Shown: positions 43,421-53,066 of the stretch, in pieces | Layout of the letters: the number at the start of each line of letters is the position of its first letter | Numbering within the stretch: the first letter of the stretch is position 1 | Assembly (NCBI RefSeq): GCF_024706985.1 | Contig: NZ_JAMCCX010000017.1 | Span: 248,001 to 312,000 of the forward strand | Length of the DNA stretch: 64,000 bases | Direction: 5' to 3' | Origin: Alicyclobacillus sp. SP_1 | Lineage (GTDB): Bacteria > Bacillota > Bacilli > Alicyclobacillales > Alicyclobacillaceae | Position numbers and translations under genes: made by a program | The notes under the pieces: model-generated | What the model saw: the letters and a program-made list of their open reading frames with translations, nothing else | Database searches by the model: none | Told to the model about the DNA's origin: nothing

Positions 43421-44332
43421 ATGACAACGGTCCGAGTAGCTTCGCGGAAAAGCGAGTTGGCGATGACTCAGACAAAGAGCATGATTGCAGCCATGCAAAA
43501 GATTCGACCCGACTTTCTGTTTGAAATTGTGCCCGTGGTAACTCGAGGTGATGAAATTGTCCATGTACCCCTTTCTGAGGTCGGCGGCAAAGGACTCTTT
43601 GTCTCTGAAATTGAGCAGCTTTTGTTGAAGGGTCATGCAGATCTTGCTGTCCACAGCATGAAAGATGTCCCAGCAGAGCTCGCTGAGGGTTTGACGATTG
43701 GCTGTGTGCCCGTGCGGGAAGACCCTCGCGATGCTCTGTTGACCCGACATGGCGAGCAGCTTCGTGATTTGCCAATGGGAGGAGTCGTCGGCACGTCCTC
43801 GTTGCGCCGGGCCGCCCAAATTCATCACTTGCGGCCTGATTTGGTCATTCAGCCTCTGCGCGGCAATATTGACACGCGCGTCAAACGGTTGCAGCAGGGC
43901 GACTTTGACGCCATCGTGTTAGCATCCGCCGGGTTATCGCGGATGGGCTGGAGCCATCTGATATCGGAGCGGATCGACCCACACGATATTCTCCCCGCGA
44001 TTGGCCAAGGGGCACTTGCTATCGAGTGCGTCGACGAGGAAGGCGAGGTTCGCGCGATGCTCCGCGAATTAACTCACGAGCCTACCCTTCAGTGCGTTCA
44101 AGCGGAGAGAACGCTGTTGAAGTTGCTTGGCGGGAGCTGCCAAGTGCCGATTGCGGGACACGCAGAGCAGGTGGATGCGTGTATTCGCCTGACGGGATTG
44201 GTTGCGACGACGGACGGAAAGACCGTCTGTAAGGCGACCTCCGTTGGCGGGGCGTCGGCAGAGCTCGGTCAAGCCGTTGCGCGGCAGTTACAAGAACAAG
44301 GGGCCAGTGACATTTTGGCGGCTTATGTCTGA
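43421..44332 (+). CDS. hemC: Hydroxymethylbilane synthase (porphobilinogen deaminase)
   Basis: Polymerises four porphobilinogens. Seen are RVASRKSELAMTQT, VHSMKDVPAEL, GTSSLRRAAQ, LRGNIDTRV and the dipyrromethane cofactor Cys 240 (LGGSCQVPI). ATG 43421 follows GGAGGGGAG and gives 303 residues. Confidence 0.97.
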   Translation: MTTVRVASRKSELAMTQTKSMIAAMQKIRPDFLFEIVPVVTRGDEIVHVPLSEVGGKGLFVSEIEQLLLKGHADLAVHSMKDVPAELAEGLTIGCVPVREDPRDALLTRHGEQLRDLPMGGVVGTSSLRRAAQIHHLRPDLVIQPLRGNIDTRVKRLQQGDFDAIVLASAGLSRMGWSHLISERIDPHDILPAIGQGALAIECVDEEGEVRAMLRELTHEPTLQCVQAERTLLKLLGGSCQVPIAGHAEQVDACIRLTGLVATTDGKTVCKATSVGGASAELGQAVARQLQEQGASDILAAYV

Positions 44333-45137
44333 CATGTTTCGACTTGATACGCGCACTGCGGCAAAATCGAGTGTACCGCGCGTGGTGGTGACAAGGTCGC
44401 AGCCTGGCGCAGAAGCGTTGGCCGAAGAGCTCGCGGCGCACGGCATGGACGTACTGACGTCGCCACTCTTGGCCCCCCATTACGAAGCAGACCCACAGAT
44501 ATTGGACTATGCGCTTCATGCATATGTCGGCATTTTGGCTACGTCGGCGAATGGTCTGTTTGGCCTCCATCGTGCGTGTGGAGACGAGGCACAAGATGTC
44601 CAACCACGTTGCTACTGTGTAGGCGAGGGCACCCAGCGGGTGGCTGAGTCACTCGGATGGCCTGCCTTCCATCCGCCGTCGGTGCATGATGGTCACAGTT
44701 TGGCTCGCTGGATTGATGCTGAGCCGTCCATCGCGAAAGGGCCGTGGCTGTATCCATGCGGAGCGGAGACGCTCGACGTAGTCCCAAACTATCTTCGGCA
44801 GCGGGGCCATGAGGTCACTTCCTGGAAGGTTTATTCCATGCGTCGCCTACCACTGTCCATAGATGATTGGCAATCTTTCTTGGTTCATCCGGCGTTGGTC
44901 CTGTTTTACAGTCCTTCGGCGGTGCGTGCGTGCCGGGAGCAATTGCAGAGTATTCCGGGGCTAAGACGTCGCGTACAAGAAGTGGCAGGCGTTGTTGCTA
45001 TTGGAAATACCACGAGTGAAGCATGTCGGCAAGACGACTGGACAGTCGTCGCAAAAGCTGAGAAGCCAACGACGGATGCGGTCGTCGCAGCGATTCGGTC
45101 CGCATGGCCAGAATGGCTTAGTGCCTCATCTCAATAG
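44325..45137 (+). CDS. hemD: Uroporphyrinogen-III synthase
   Basis: Cyclises hydroxymethylbilane to uroporphyrinogen III. The 270-residue protein has the two-lobe HemD pattern (VVVTRSQPGAEALAEEL ... SPLL ... YPCGAETLDVVPNYLRQRGH ... YSPSAVRAC ... GNTTSEA ... KPTTDAVVAAI). HemD is poorly conserved, so position between hemC and hemB adds weight. It overlaps hemC by eight bases. Confidence 0.93.
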   Translation: MSDMFRLDTRTAAKSSVPRVVVTRSQPGAEALAEELAAHGMDVLTSPLLAPHYEADPQILDYALHAYVGILATSANGLFGLHRACGDEAQDVQPRCYCVGEGTQRVAESLGWPAFHPPSVHDGHSLARWIDAEPSIAKGPWLYPCGAETLDVVPNYLRQRGHEVTSWKVYSMRRLPLSIDDWQSFLVHPALVLFYSPSAVRACREQLQSIPGLRRRVQEVAGVVAIGNTTSEACRQDDWTVVAKAEKPTTDAVVAAIRSAWPEWLSASSQ

Positions 45138-45170
45138 ATTAATAAAACGGAAGCTATGGGAGGAATCTAC

Positions 45171-46157
45171 ATGAATACATTTCGAAGAAATCGCCGGTTG
45201 CGGCGCACTGAGAAGCTTCGGCAGTTGACGAGAGAGTCTGTGGTTCACGTTGAGGATTTTATTTATCCAATGTTTGTTCAAGAAAATCTCCACGGAAAAG
45301 AAGAAATCGCAGCCATGCCCGGGCAATATCATTACGGATTAGACGAGTTTCGCCGCACGGTCGTAGACATTGCAGAACTCGGCATCCCGGGCATTTTGCT
45401 GTTCGGATTGCCGAGCGAAAAAGACGAGCAGAGCTCTGGAGCCTACGCTGAGCGTGGTATTGTGCAGGAGGCTATCCGCGTCGCCAAGGCGGAAGCTCCG
45501 GACTTGGTGGTGATGACGGACGTGTGTCTGTGCCAGTACAACCCCGCAGGTCATTGTGGGTTGGTTCGGGGGAGCGAGATCGTCAATGATGAAAGTTTGA
45601 AGCTGATTGCCGCAACAGCCCTCTCGCATGCGGTTGCAGGCGCAGATGTGGTAGCGCCATCGGACATGATGGACGGTCGCGTATCGGCTATTCGCGAGAC
45701 GCTGGATGAGGCGGGGTTTGCGAACACGGCGATTTTGTCGTACGCGGTCAAATATGCGTCTGCATTTTACGGGCCATTTCGTGAAGCGGCGCATTCTACA
45801 CCGCAGTTTGGTGACCGCAAAACGTATCAGATGGATCCCGCCAATGTTCGCGAAGCCTTGCGTGAGGCGGCGGATGATGAGCAAGAAGGGGCCGACATGT
45901 TGATGGTTAAGCCGGCTCTCAGCTATCTTGACGTGACCAGGGCCGTCCGCAATCAAACGACGCTGCCGGTTGCGACGTACAATGTCTCGGCTGAGTACAG
46001 TATGGTCAAAGCGGCAGCCATGCGCGGCTGGATTGATGAAAGAGCCATGGTGATGGAAATTCTGACGTCGTTCAAGCGCGCTGGTGCCGACTTTGTTTTG
46101 ACGTATCATGCCCTCGACGCCACGCGTTGGCTACGGGCTGAAGGGGGAGGGCGATAA
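45171..46157 (+). CDS. hemB: Delta-aminolevulinic acid dehydratase (porphobilinogen synthase)
   Basis: Condenses two 5-aminolevulinates. Seen are the metal-site cysteines in DVCLCQYNPAGHCG, the Schiff-base lysines in YAVKYASAFYGPFREA and MVKPALSYLD, and APSDMMDGRV. Length is 328 residues. ATG 45171 follows GGGAGGA. Confidence 0.97.
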   Translation: MNTFRRNRRLRRTEKLRQLTRESVVHVEDFIYPMFVQENLHGKEEIAAMPGQYHYGLDEFRRTVVDIAELGIPGILLFGLPSEKDEQSSGAYAERGIVQEAIRVAKAEAPDLVVMTDVCLCQYNPAGHCGLVRGSEIVNDESLKLIAATALSHAVAGADVVAPSDMMDGRVSAIRETLDEAGFANTAILSYAVKYASAFYGPFREAAHSTPQFGDRKTYQMDPANVREALREAADDEQEGADMLMVKPALSYLDVTRAVRNQTTLPVATYNVSAEYSMVKAAAMRGWIDERAMVMEILTSFKRAGADFVLTYHALDATRWLRAEGGGR

Positions 46158-46161
46158 CAGC

Positions 46162-47472
46162 ATGACGAAAAACATCAGAACTAGAGAAAAATCCCAAAGT
46201 GCTTTCGACAAAGCGGTTCGCCTGATGCCGGGGGGAGTCAATTCGCCAGTTCGTGCGTTTCGTTCTGTAGGACAGCATCCCGTCTTCGCCAAGTCCGGGC
46301 GCGGCGCGTATCTCACGGACATCGACGGTAACGAGTACATTGACTATCTTCTTTCCTGGGGTCCGTTGTTGTTTGGACACGCCAGCAAAGAGGTGCAAGC
46401 AGCGGTTCAAGAGGCTCTCGTTTCTGGCACATCTTTCGGACTACCGACCGAGCGGGAATCAGAGATGGCTGAACTCGTGCAACAGTTGGTGCCGTCCATG
46501 GAAGTCGTGCGCATGGTCAATAGTGGGACGGAAGCGACCATGAGCGCGTTGCGTTTGGCTCGCGCATTCACGTCGCGCCGCTACATCGTCAAATTTGAAG
46601 GCGGCTACCATGGGCACGCAGATGCGTTGCTTGTCAAAGCGGGATCGGGCGTTGCTACGCTCGGCTTGCCGGACAGTCCAGGGGTCAACGAAGATACGGC
46701 CAAAGCCACGCTGACGGTACCGTATAACGACTTGGATGCGTGTCGCCGCTTGTTTGCCGAATATGGCGAGCAGATAGCTGCCGTCATTGTCGAACCGGTT
46801 GCCGGAAACATGGGGTGCATACCGCCCGTTGCTGGTTTTCTCCAAGGTCTGCGGGACTGTACCTTACAATCTGGGGCTCTATTGATTTTTGATGAAGTTA
46901 TGACCGGATTTCGCGTGGCTAAAGGAGGCGGTCAGGAGCGCTTTCAAGTGCGACCTGACTTAACGACATTAGGGAAAGTCATTGGCGGCGGGTTACCCGT
47001 CGGCGCTTATGGTGGAAGGGCCGACATTATGCAGATGGTTGCGCCTTCGGGAGCAGTTTACCAGGCAGGGACGCTGTCTGGAAATCCTCTCGCGATGGCC
47101 GCCGGTTATGCGGCCCTGACGCGGATTCAACAAGAGGCTTCCCTAGGGCTCTATGAGCGGCTTGAGCAGTACGGCCAAAGTCTCGTTCAAGCGTTCGTCG
47201 AAAGTGGTCAGCGGCGAGGTATCGAAGTCTCCGGTACAGCGGTCGGAGGGATGTTCGGATTTTTCTTCCACGAGGGTCCCGTGTCGAATTACCAGCAAGC
47301 CGCCAGCAGCCATCGCGAGCGCTATTCAGAGTTTTTTGCTGGTATGTTGCAACGGGGAGTGCTGTTGCCACCATCCCCCTTGGAGTCCTTTTTCCTGTCG
47401 TCCGAGCACGGTCCGAGGGAACTGGAGGAGACAGTGGAAGCTATCCGCGGCGCATTCGAAAGTCTCCGGTAA
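46162..47472 (+). CDS. hemL: Glutamate-1-semialdehyde 2,1-aminomutase
   Basis: PLP enzyme giving 5-aminolevulinate. Seen are MPGGVNSPVRAF, NSGTEATMSALRLAR, GGYHGHAD, FDEVMTGFR and the PLP lysine K272 (TTLGKVIGGG). Length is 436 residues. ATG 46162 follows AAGGGGGAGG. It ends the haem operon. Confidence 0.97.
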   Translation: MTKNIRTREKSQSAFDKAVRLMPGGVNSPVRAFRSVGQHPVFAKSGRGAYLTDIDGNEYIDYLLSWGPLLFGHASKEVQAAVQEALVSGTSFGLPTERESEMAELVQQLVPSMEVVRMVNSGTEATMSALRLARAFTSRRYIVKFEGGYHGHADALLVKAGSGVATLGLPDSPGVNEDTAKATLTVPYNDLDACRRLFAEYGEQIAAVIVEPVAGNMGCIPPVAGFLQGLRDCTLQSGALLIFDEVMTGFRVAKGGGQERFQVRPDLTTLGKVIGGGLPVGAYGGRADIMQMVAPSGAVYQAGTLSGNPLAMAAGYAALTRIQQEASLGLYERLEQYGQSLVQAFVESGQRRGIEVSGTAVGGMFGFFFHEGPVSNYQQAASSHRERYSEFFAGMLQRGVLLPPSPLESFFLSSEHGPRELEETVEAIRGAFESLR

Positions 47473-47624
47473 CGGCTTGTGCCACGTGATGATCCTACTT
47501 AGAAGACGGTCAGCACGCTCTGCAGAGACATCGCCACTGGCCGTCCTTTCTAAGAACATATTCGCGCAAACCTCCTCATACACTGTCGGTGCAGACATGC
47601 GGCAGTTTGAAGGAGGGTTTCCAA

Positions 47625-49115
47625 ATGCCGAATGCAGAGCATAGTCCGATGATTCGCGTCAGCATTGAACAGGAAATTTTTATGGATAGTGTTCGTGAGC
47701 ATGACCAGGTAGCAGATGCCACGGTTGCTACCGAAGTGATTTCGTTCGATCGCGCTGGAGACGCCTACGTTTTAGAGGGGGCGATTGTCTTCTCTGGATT
47801 TTTGACGCGGCCGGATGAAGAAAAAGGACAAACGGAGGAGAAGGCTGTCGCCATCTTGCTCGATGAAGATCCGGTAGTTCATGTTCACCACCGTCTGCCG
47901 TTTGTCATGCGCGTGCCAGTCGAAGCTCAGCCACGCGGGGTGATTAATGTCAAAAGTCGACTATCCGGCTGGCGTTTGACGGTCTCTGGCGCGTCGTGGC
48001 TCAAAGTATCCGGGGAATTGGAAATTGCCGGCCTGAGTGGTTCTAAAGGTTACCACTTTCAATGTGGCTCACAAGAAATGGGCGACATCTTTTTCATGTT
48101 GCCGCCGGACGACTTCTCATCGCAACCGAGTGCTAGGCAGGAGCCTACAGTTGAGCATGTCGAGTCGCCGCTTCAGGCTGATGCTGCGTCCGACGCCACT
48201 GTTGACCAGACCGACATCTTAAGCGCACCTGCAAATTCAGCTCATGAGACGCAATCCACGCTGGATTCGCAACAAGACCAGGCGACCGAAGCGGACGAGT
48301 CGATGTTCGCCATGGAGTTCCGTGGAGAGCTGACGGACGAGGGGGATGAGGAAACGCGCGGTCTAAAAGAAGTGCCGGACCACGACTCCTCCGAACGAGC
48401 CGACGTCACGGCTTACCAAACGGAGCTTCTTAGTGAAGCGCGCTCTGGCCATGGGCAGGGGCAGGGGCAGGGGCAGGGGCAGGACAGTGGTGGCGTGGAG
48501 ATTGCGCGCGAACTGAGCGAGCTCGACCGATTTGTCCCCGATGTCAGTCATGATGTCAGTCACGATTTTCGCCAGCAAGAAACGATTGAAACCAGTTCTG
48601 ACGTGAAACCAGCCAAAGAAATGGCAGACGCCATGAAAACCGAAGAAGTGGCGCAATATTCGTTCGAAAATCAGGTGAGCGATCCGTTCGATCCGCCTCA
48701 CCTCGCGCCGCGCAGGGCGCGTGACGAGTCCGACTTTTCGATTGCTCGTGCTTTTTCGCATGCGTCCCCAACATCCATTGAAGGTTCGTCCGCACCATCG
48801 GCGTCAATAGAACAGGATGGTGTTCGGGGTATGACGACGGACAGTTTGTCCGTGGTCGACGAGGACCAAGAAGTTCAGTCTATGAAGACGAATGCAAGCT
48901 TATGGTCGTTCGTTGATTTTAATGTGCCCGACACGAGGTACACGCTGCGCTTTGTGGTCGTCATGGAAGAAGACACGTTAGAATCGATTGCAGACAGAGT
49001 AGGGGTTTCCAAACGGGAATTGATGACATACAATCATCTTCACGAGGAAGTTGTGTTGCCTGGGCAGACGCTGCAGGTGCCGAGTTCGACGGTCGCTCAA
49101 TTGGCTACTCGATGA
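47625..49115 (+). CDS. spoVID: SpoVID-like spore coat morphogenetic protein with C-terminal LysM
   Basis: SpoVID drives encasement of the forespore by the coat. The N-terminal third (about 1-165) is a folded domain (HHRLPFVMRVPVEAQPRG; FQCGSQEMGDIFFMLPPDDF). A long acidic, low-complexity middle follows (about 170-430), with GQ repeats and a DVSH repeat. A LysM domain ends the protein (FVVVMEEDTLESIADRVGVS ... VVLPGQTLQVP). The place after hemL is the same as spoVID in B. subtilis. AAGGAGGG seven bases upstream supports ATG 47625. Length is 496 residues. Confidence 0.88.
   Translation: MPNAEHSPMIRVSIEQEIFMDSVREHDQVADATVATEVISFDRAGDAYVLEGAIVFSGFLTRPDEEKGQTEEKAVAILLDEDPVVHVHHRLPFVMRVPVEAQPRGVINVKSRLSGWRLTVSGASWLKVSGELEIAGLSGSKGYHFQCGSQEMGDIFFMLPPDDFSSQPSARQEPTVEHVESPLQADAASDATVDQTDILSAPANSAHETQSTLDSQQDQATEADESMFAMEFRGELTDEGDEETRGLKEVPDHDSSERADVTAYQTELLSEARSGHGQGQGQGQGQDSGGVEIARELSELDRFVPDVSHDVSHDFRQQETIETSSDVKPAKEMADAMKTEEVAQYSFENQVSDPFDPPHLAPRRARDESDFSIARAFSHASPTSIEGSSAPSASIEQDGVRGMTTDSLSVVDEDQEVQSMKTNASLWSFVDFNVPDTRYTLRFVVVMEEDTLESIADRVGVSKRELMTYNHLHEEVVLPGQTLQVPSSTVAQLATR
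48453..48482 (+). repeat. Hexanucleotide tandem repeat (GGGCAG x5) in spoVID
   Basis: Five exact GGGCAG units encode a Gly-Gln run in the disordered middle of SpoVID. Gain or loss of a unit keeps the frame. Confidence 0.9.
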
Positions 49116-49153
49116 AAGGCGGCACAAGCGTTAGAAGGACTGAGGTGTGAATG

Positions 49154-49200
49154 GTAGCAAACAGAGAGGGGGGATGGTTCCATCCCACCCTTTTTGCTAC
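49154..49200. terminator. Terminator between spoVID and a convergent small gene
   Basis: GGGATGG (49171-49177) and CCATCCC (49180-49186) followed by ACCCTTTTT on the plus strand end spoVID. Outer arms GTAGCAAA (49154-49161) and TTTGCTAC (49193-49200) extend the stem, so it may work in both directions. Confidence 0.75.
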
Positions 49201-49358
49201 GGTGCCCCGAAGAAAGTCGCAGCAAATACTACGAAGAGAATCATGAGAATGAGTAAGTCGAGCGTGTTGGGCCAAATTAACGCGCGAAGGAACAGCAACA
49301 TGATGGCGATTGCCAGCAGGAGCTTGACAAATCGCGCGAGGGCAATGAATAAGCCCAT
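49197..49358 (-). CDS. 53-residue hydrophobic membrane protein
   Basis: The minus-strand ORF reads MGLFIALARFVKLLLAIAIM, LLLFLRALIWPNTLDLLIL, MILFVVFAATFFGAP: two membrane helices joined by RALIWPN. A near-perfect ribosome site (AGGAGGTGAG) ends five bases before the ATG at 49358. It converges on spoVID and shares its terminator. No family is recognised. Confidence 0.75.
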   Translation of the reverse strand: MGLFIALARFVKLLLAIAIMLLFLRALIWPNTLDLLILMILFVVFAATFFGAP

Positions 49359-49487
49359 GGCCCTCACCTCCTCTGAGTGTCCACCTGATTATATGCAGAC
49401 ATTCTTCTGGCAAGCCCTGTTCACCGAGAAAATGGGACAAACATTTGTTAAAATGAGTGGGAGAATGGGAAAGAGTGAGGGATGCTC

Positions 49488-50009
49488 ATGGCAAATCCGC
49501 TAATTAGTGGAGGCAGTTGGAACGGATGGTACATCCGCTATTTGACACTCCTCGTATTGATGCTGGGCGCGCTACAGACTGTGGCGTTTTACACCATTCA
49601 CTATCCTTTGATGTACAGCAGCGAGTTTGCCATGATTGTCGTCATGTGGTTGGTCATACCGAGAGTGCAGGAACGACGTCTGGCGAACACCATCGCTGGG
49701 GTGTGTGGTGCTTTTGTCATCGGCGTCCTTCTCCAATTGACGGTTGGTGCCGCTACTACCAAGAGCACTGGCATTTTGGAGATGTTGGGGCAGAATGCGC
49801 TGATTCTCGTCATTGCGCTAGCTCTCAGTTATCTCTATTTGCGAGTCACCATTTGGAGCGACCGCAAAAAAGTTCAACTGGAAAACAAGAGAAAAGAAAA
49901 GGAACGAGCCAAACAACAGCAGACGGTTTCGCGCGTTCAAGTGACTCCTGGAGGTCGCGTTCATCGCGTCAAAAAGAAGAAGCATCCGCAGCGTCGAAGT
50001 GGTCACTGA
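49488..50009 (+). CDS. Membrane protein of unknown function with basic C-terminal tail
   Basis: The 173-residue protein has four predicted spans (about 15-35, 42-60, 68-90, 100-120) and a highly basic, Lys/Arg/Gln-rich cytoplasmic tail (RKKVQLENKRKEKERAKQQQ ... HRVKKKKHPQRR). The ATG at 49488 is preferred over 49482 because GAGGG then has normal spacing. It is not recognised. It lies between spoVID and valS. Confidence 0.75.
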   Translation: MANPLISGGSWNGWYIRYLTLLVLMLGALQTVAFYTIHYPLMYSSEFAMIVVMWLVIPRVQERRLANTIAGVCGAFVIGVLLQLTVGAATTKSTGILEMLGQNALILVIALALSYLYLRVTIWSDRKKVQLENKRKEKERAKQQQTVSRVQVTPGGRVHRVKKKKHPQRRSGH

Positions 50010-50020
50010 CCAAACGCCAG

Positions 50021-50050
50021 TTGACAGTGCGCCTGCAAGCAAGCTATGCT
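50021..50050 (+). promoter_or_regulatory. Sigma-A promoter of the valS T-box transcript
   Basis: TTGACA (50021-50026) and TATGCT (50045-50050) with an 18-base spacer, just upstream of the T-box leader. Confidence 0.6.
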
Positions 50051-50059
50051 TGCAATAAT

Positions 50060-50287
50060 TGAATTCGGAGTCGCGCGATGATAAGAAGGAGTACAGGTAT
50101 TCCCTTGCACAGAGAGAACAGCGCAGTGGTGGAAGCTGTTTCAAGGTAGCCTCGAAAGTCGTCTTGGAGCAGCACCGGGTCATGCCGTTATCCATGAGAA
50201 GTGTGTCGTCCGTTATCATCTGGCGGCAAATTCAGGTGGTACCGCGGAAGAGGTTCTTTCGTCCTGAGGGGCGAGAACCTCTTTTTT
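50060..50287 (+). ncRNA. T-box leader (tRNA-sensing riboswitch) of valS
   Basis: The T-box word AGGTGGTACCGCGG is at 50234-50247. The competing terminator is AGAGGTTCT (50249-50257) with AGAACCTCT (50274-50282) followed by a T-run. A stem I-like region with AGAAGGAGTAC and GCAGTGGTGGAAGCTG lies upstream. Uncharged tRNA-Val should stabilise the antiterminator and raise valS transcription. I did not assign the specifier codon with certainty. Confidence 0.93.
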
Positions 50288-50354
50288 GTCGTCGGACGCC
50301 TATGGTAAACGCATCGCGCCAGCGCATCTGTCCACTAACCGAGGAGGAATTGAA

Positions 50355-53036
50355 ATGTCCGAAAGGCCTCAAGTGTCTGCAGGCAACGACCGTGGAATGA
50401 GTCCATTGTACGACGCTGCTTCCGTCGAGCAGCGCATCTACACGAACTGGGAGTCCGCCGGGGTTTTTCGAGCCCAGCCAAAATCTCCGCGGCGGCCATA
50501 CGCTTTGGTGATTCCGCCGCCGAATGTCACCGGCGTCTTGCACCTCGGCCACGCCTGGGACCAGACCTTGCAGGATATTTTAGCCCGCTATCACCGACTG
50601 CGTGGAGACGATGTTTTGTGGTTACCCGGAACGGATCACGCTGGAATCGCTACTCAAACCCGTGTTGAACGAACGCTGTTGGAAGAAGAAGGTTTGCGAC
50701 GCCATGACATTGGCCGCGAGGCATTCGTTGCCAAGGTGTGGGATTGGAAGGCAAAGTATGGTGACACGATTACTTCGCAAATTCGGCGTCTTGGCGGCTC
50801 CGTGGACTGGTCGCGCGAGCGATTCACGATGGATGAGGGCTTGTCGAAAGCCGTTCGGACGGTTTTCGTTCGCTTGTATGAAAAAGGACTCATCTATCGC
50901 GGTAACCGCATCATCAACTGGTGCGCGCGGTGCGGTACCGCCCTCTCCGACATTGAAGTGGAACACGTGGAGACGGAAGGACATCTGTATTACGTTGATT
51001 ACCCGACGGTGGACGGCCAAGAGACGGTGACCATCGCGACGACGCGTCCGGAAACCATGTTTGGCGATGTCGCGGTCGCCGTTCATCCAGACGATGCGCG
51101 TTACGCGGGGCTTATCGGCAAGTCTCTGCGACTGCCCCTCGCCCATCGCGAGATTCCAGTGATTGCGGACGAATATGTCGATCCCGCTTACGGCACAGGC
51201 TGTGTCAAAATTACTCCGGCGCACGACCCGAACGACTTTGAAGTGGGCGAACGCCACGACTTGTTGCAACTGCAATGTATGAATGCGGATGGCAGGATGA
51301 CGGAGTTGGCCGGTGATTTGCAAGGCCTCGATGCTGTCACGGCGCGGACCAAGACGGTCGAATCTCTCGAAAAACAAGGATTTCTCCGCCGAGTGGAGAA
51401 AATTACACATTCAGTAGGGCACTGCAGCCGCTGTTCGACGGTGGTGAATCCGCTCTTGTCCCTGCAATGGTTCGTTCGCATGGAGGAGTTGGCTCGCCCC
51501 GCATTGAAGGCAGCTGAAGACAGAGAACTCAAGTTCATTCCTGATCGTTTTTCTAAAATTTTTTCGCATTGGCTTGAGGATGTTCGGGATTGGTGTATTT
51601 CTCGCCAGCTCTGGTGGGGTCACCGAATACCTGCCTGGTTTTGTTCTGACTGCGAGCATGTCACTGTGTCTATCGAGTCCCCGACAGCTTGTGAGCATTG
51701 CGGTGGGCTCTGCTTGAGTCAGGACGAAGACGTGCTCGATACATGGTTCTCTTCCGCTCTGTGGCCGTTTTCGACCATGGGCTGGCCAGACACGGCGAAT
51801 GAGGATTTTGCTCGTTATTATCCGACTTCGGTCATGGTCACGGGGTACGACATTCTGTTCTTCTGGGTTGCTCGAATGGTCTTTATGGGCTTGGAGTTCA
51901 CCGGGACGCTTCCCTTTTCGGATGTCGTGTTGCATGGATTGATACGAGACTCTGAGGGTCGAAAGATGTCAAAGAGTCTTGGCAATGGAATCAATCCAGT
52001 GGATGTCATCGAAGAAGTTGGTGCAGACGCCCTTCGGTTCACGTTAGCCACCGGTACGGCGCCAGGGAACGACCAGCGCTATAGCATCGAAAAGTTAGAG
52101 GGCAGCCGCAACTTCGTGAATAAGCTGTGGAATGCGTCTCGCTTCGTCTTGATGAATGTCACGCAGCGTGCAGAGAAAGAGGCACTCGCTGTCGACCGAC
52201 TTGCGATGACCGACCGCTGGATACTTGACCGCCTCCAGGAAACCATCCTGTCTGTCACGCGCCTGCTCGACAGCTACGAATTTGGGGAAGCGGCGAGAAC
52301 CCTCTACGATTTTGCGTGGGATGACTTTTGTGATTGGTATATCGAGATCGCCAAGATAGATTTGTACGGAACCAACAGTTCGCGAAAAGAGACGGTTCAG
52401 TCTGTGTTGACGACCGTTCTGACTCACTTGGTGCAGCTCTTGCATCCCTTCATTCCGTTCGTTACGGAGGAAATCTGGAGCTTTATTCCGGGAACGTCAG
52501 GCTGGATTGCAGCATCCGCTTGGCCCACAGGTTCGACCGAGTGGCGAGACGAGGAGGCGACGGCGTCGACGCGCCTGCTCCAAGACGTCATCCGGGCCAT
52601 TCGCAACTTTCGGTCCGCTCAAAACATTCCTCCATCGAAACAGATGCCTATTTTTGTCCGGGTGCGCCAAGAGCACCTGTTGCCGTCGTTTCAAGAAGGA
52701 GAGGGCATGATGCGGCGTCTGTGTAACGGCAGTGAGTTGCACATTGCGTCGCAGATGGAGATTCCGGATGGAGCAGCGACCATCGTGACGGAGGGCGCGG
52801 ACGTGTACGTTCCCCTTCAAGGTGTGATTGACTTTGCCGCTGAACGTCAGCGCCTAGCTGAGGAGGAGAAGCGGTTGGTCGAAGAAATCACGCGACTGCA
52901 GACAAAACTTGGCAACGTCCAATTTGTGTCCCGCGCTCCAGCTCAGGTGGTGGATGGCGAACGGAGGAAATTAGCGGACTACGAGGAGCGCCGTCAAGCA
53001 GTTCAAGAACGCATTGGTCAATTGGCCAAGATGTGA
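50355..53036 (+). CDS. valS: Valyl-tRNA synthetase
   Basis: Class I synthetase of 893 residues. HIGH is in PNVTGVLHLGHAWD, KMSKS in GRKMSKSLGNG, and the editing domain has ATTRPETMFGDVAVAV. The C-terminal coiled coil (about 830-893) is typical of ValRS. ATG 50355 follows GAGGAGGAA; an in-frame ATG at 50286 lies in the T-box terminator. It is controlled by the T-box upstream. Confidence 0.98.
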   Translation: MSERPQVSAGNDRGMSPLYDAASVEQRIYTNWESAGVFRAQPKSPRRPYALVIPPPNVTGVLHLGHAWDQTLQDILARYHRLRGDDVLWLPGTDHAGIATQTRVERTLLEEEGLRRHDIGREAFVAKVWDWKAKYGDTITSQIRRLGGSVDWSRERFTMDEGLSKAVRTVFVRLYEKGLIYRGNRIINWCARCGTALSDIEVEHVETEGHLYYVDYPTVDGQETVTIATTRPETMFGDVAVAVHPDDARYAGLIGKSLRLPLAHREIPVIADEYVDPAYGTGCVKITPAHDPNDFEVGERHDLLQLQCMNADGRMTELAGDLQGLDAVTARTKTVESLEKQGFLRRVEKITHSVGHCSRCSTVVNPLLSLQWFVRMEELARPALKAAEDRELKFIPDRFSKIFSHWLEDVRDWCISRQLWWGHRIPAWFCSDCEHVTVSIESPTACEHCGGLCLSQDEDVLDTWFSSALWPFSTMGWPDTANEDFARYYPTSVMVTGYDILFFWVARMVFMGLEFTGTLPFSDVVLHGLIRDSEGRKMSKSLGNGINPVDVIEEVGADALRFTLATGTAPGNDQRYSIEKLEGSRNFVNKLWNASRFVLMNVTQRAEKEALAVDRLAMTDRWILDRLQETILSVTRLLDSYEFGEAARTLYDFAWDDFCDWYIEIAKIDLYGTNSSRKETVQSVLTTVLTHLVQLLHPFIPFVTEEIWSFIPGTSGWIAASAWPTGSTEWRDEEATASTRLLQDVIRAIRNFRSAQNIPPSKQMPIFVRVRQEHLLPSFQEGEGMMRRLCNGSELHIASQMEIPDGAATIVTEGADVYVPLQGVIDFAAERQRLAEEEKRLVEEITRLQTKLGNVQFVSRAPAQVVDGERRKLADYEERRQAVQERIGQLAKM

Positions 53037-53066
53037 GGTCGCGTACGCAAAAGGAGGGGCGTTGAT

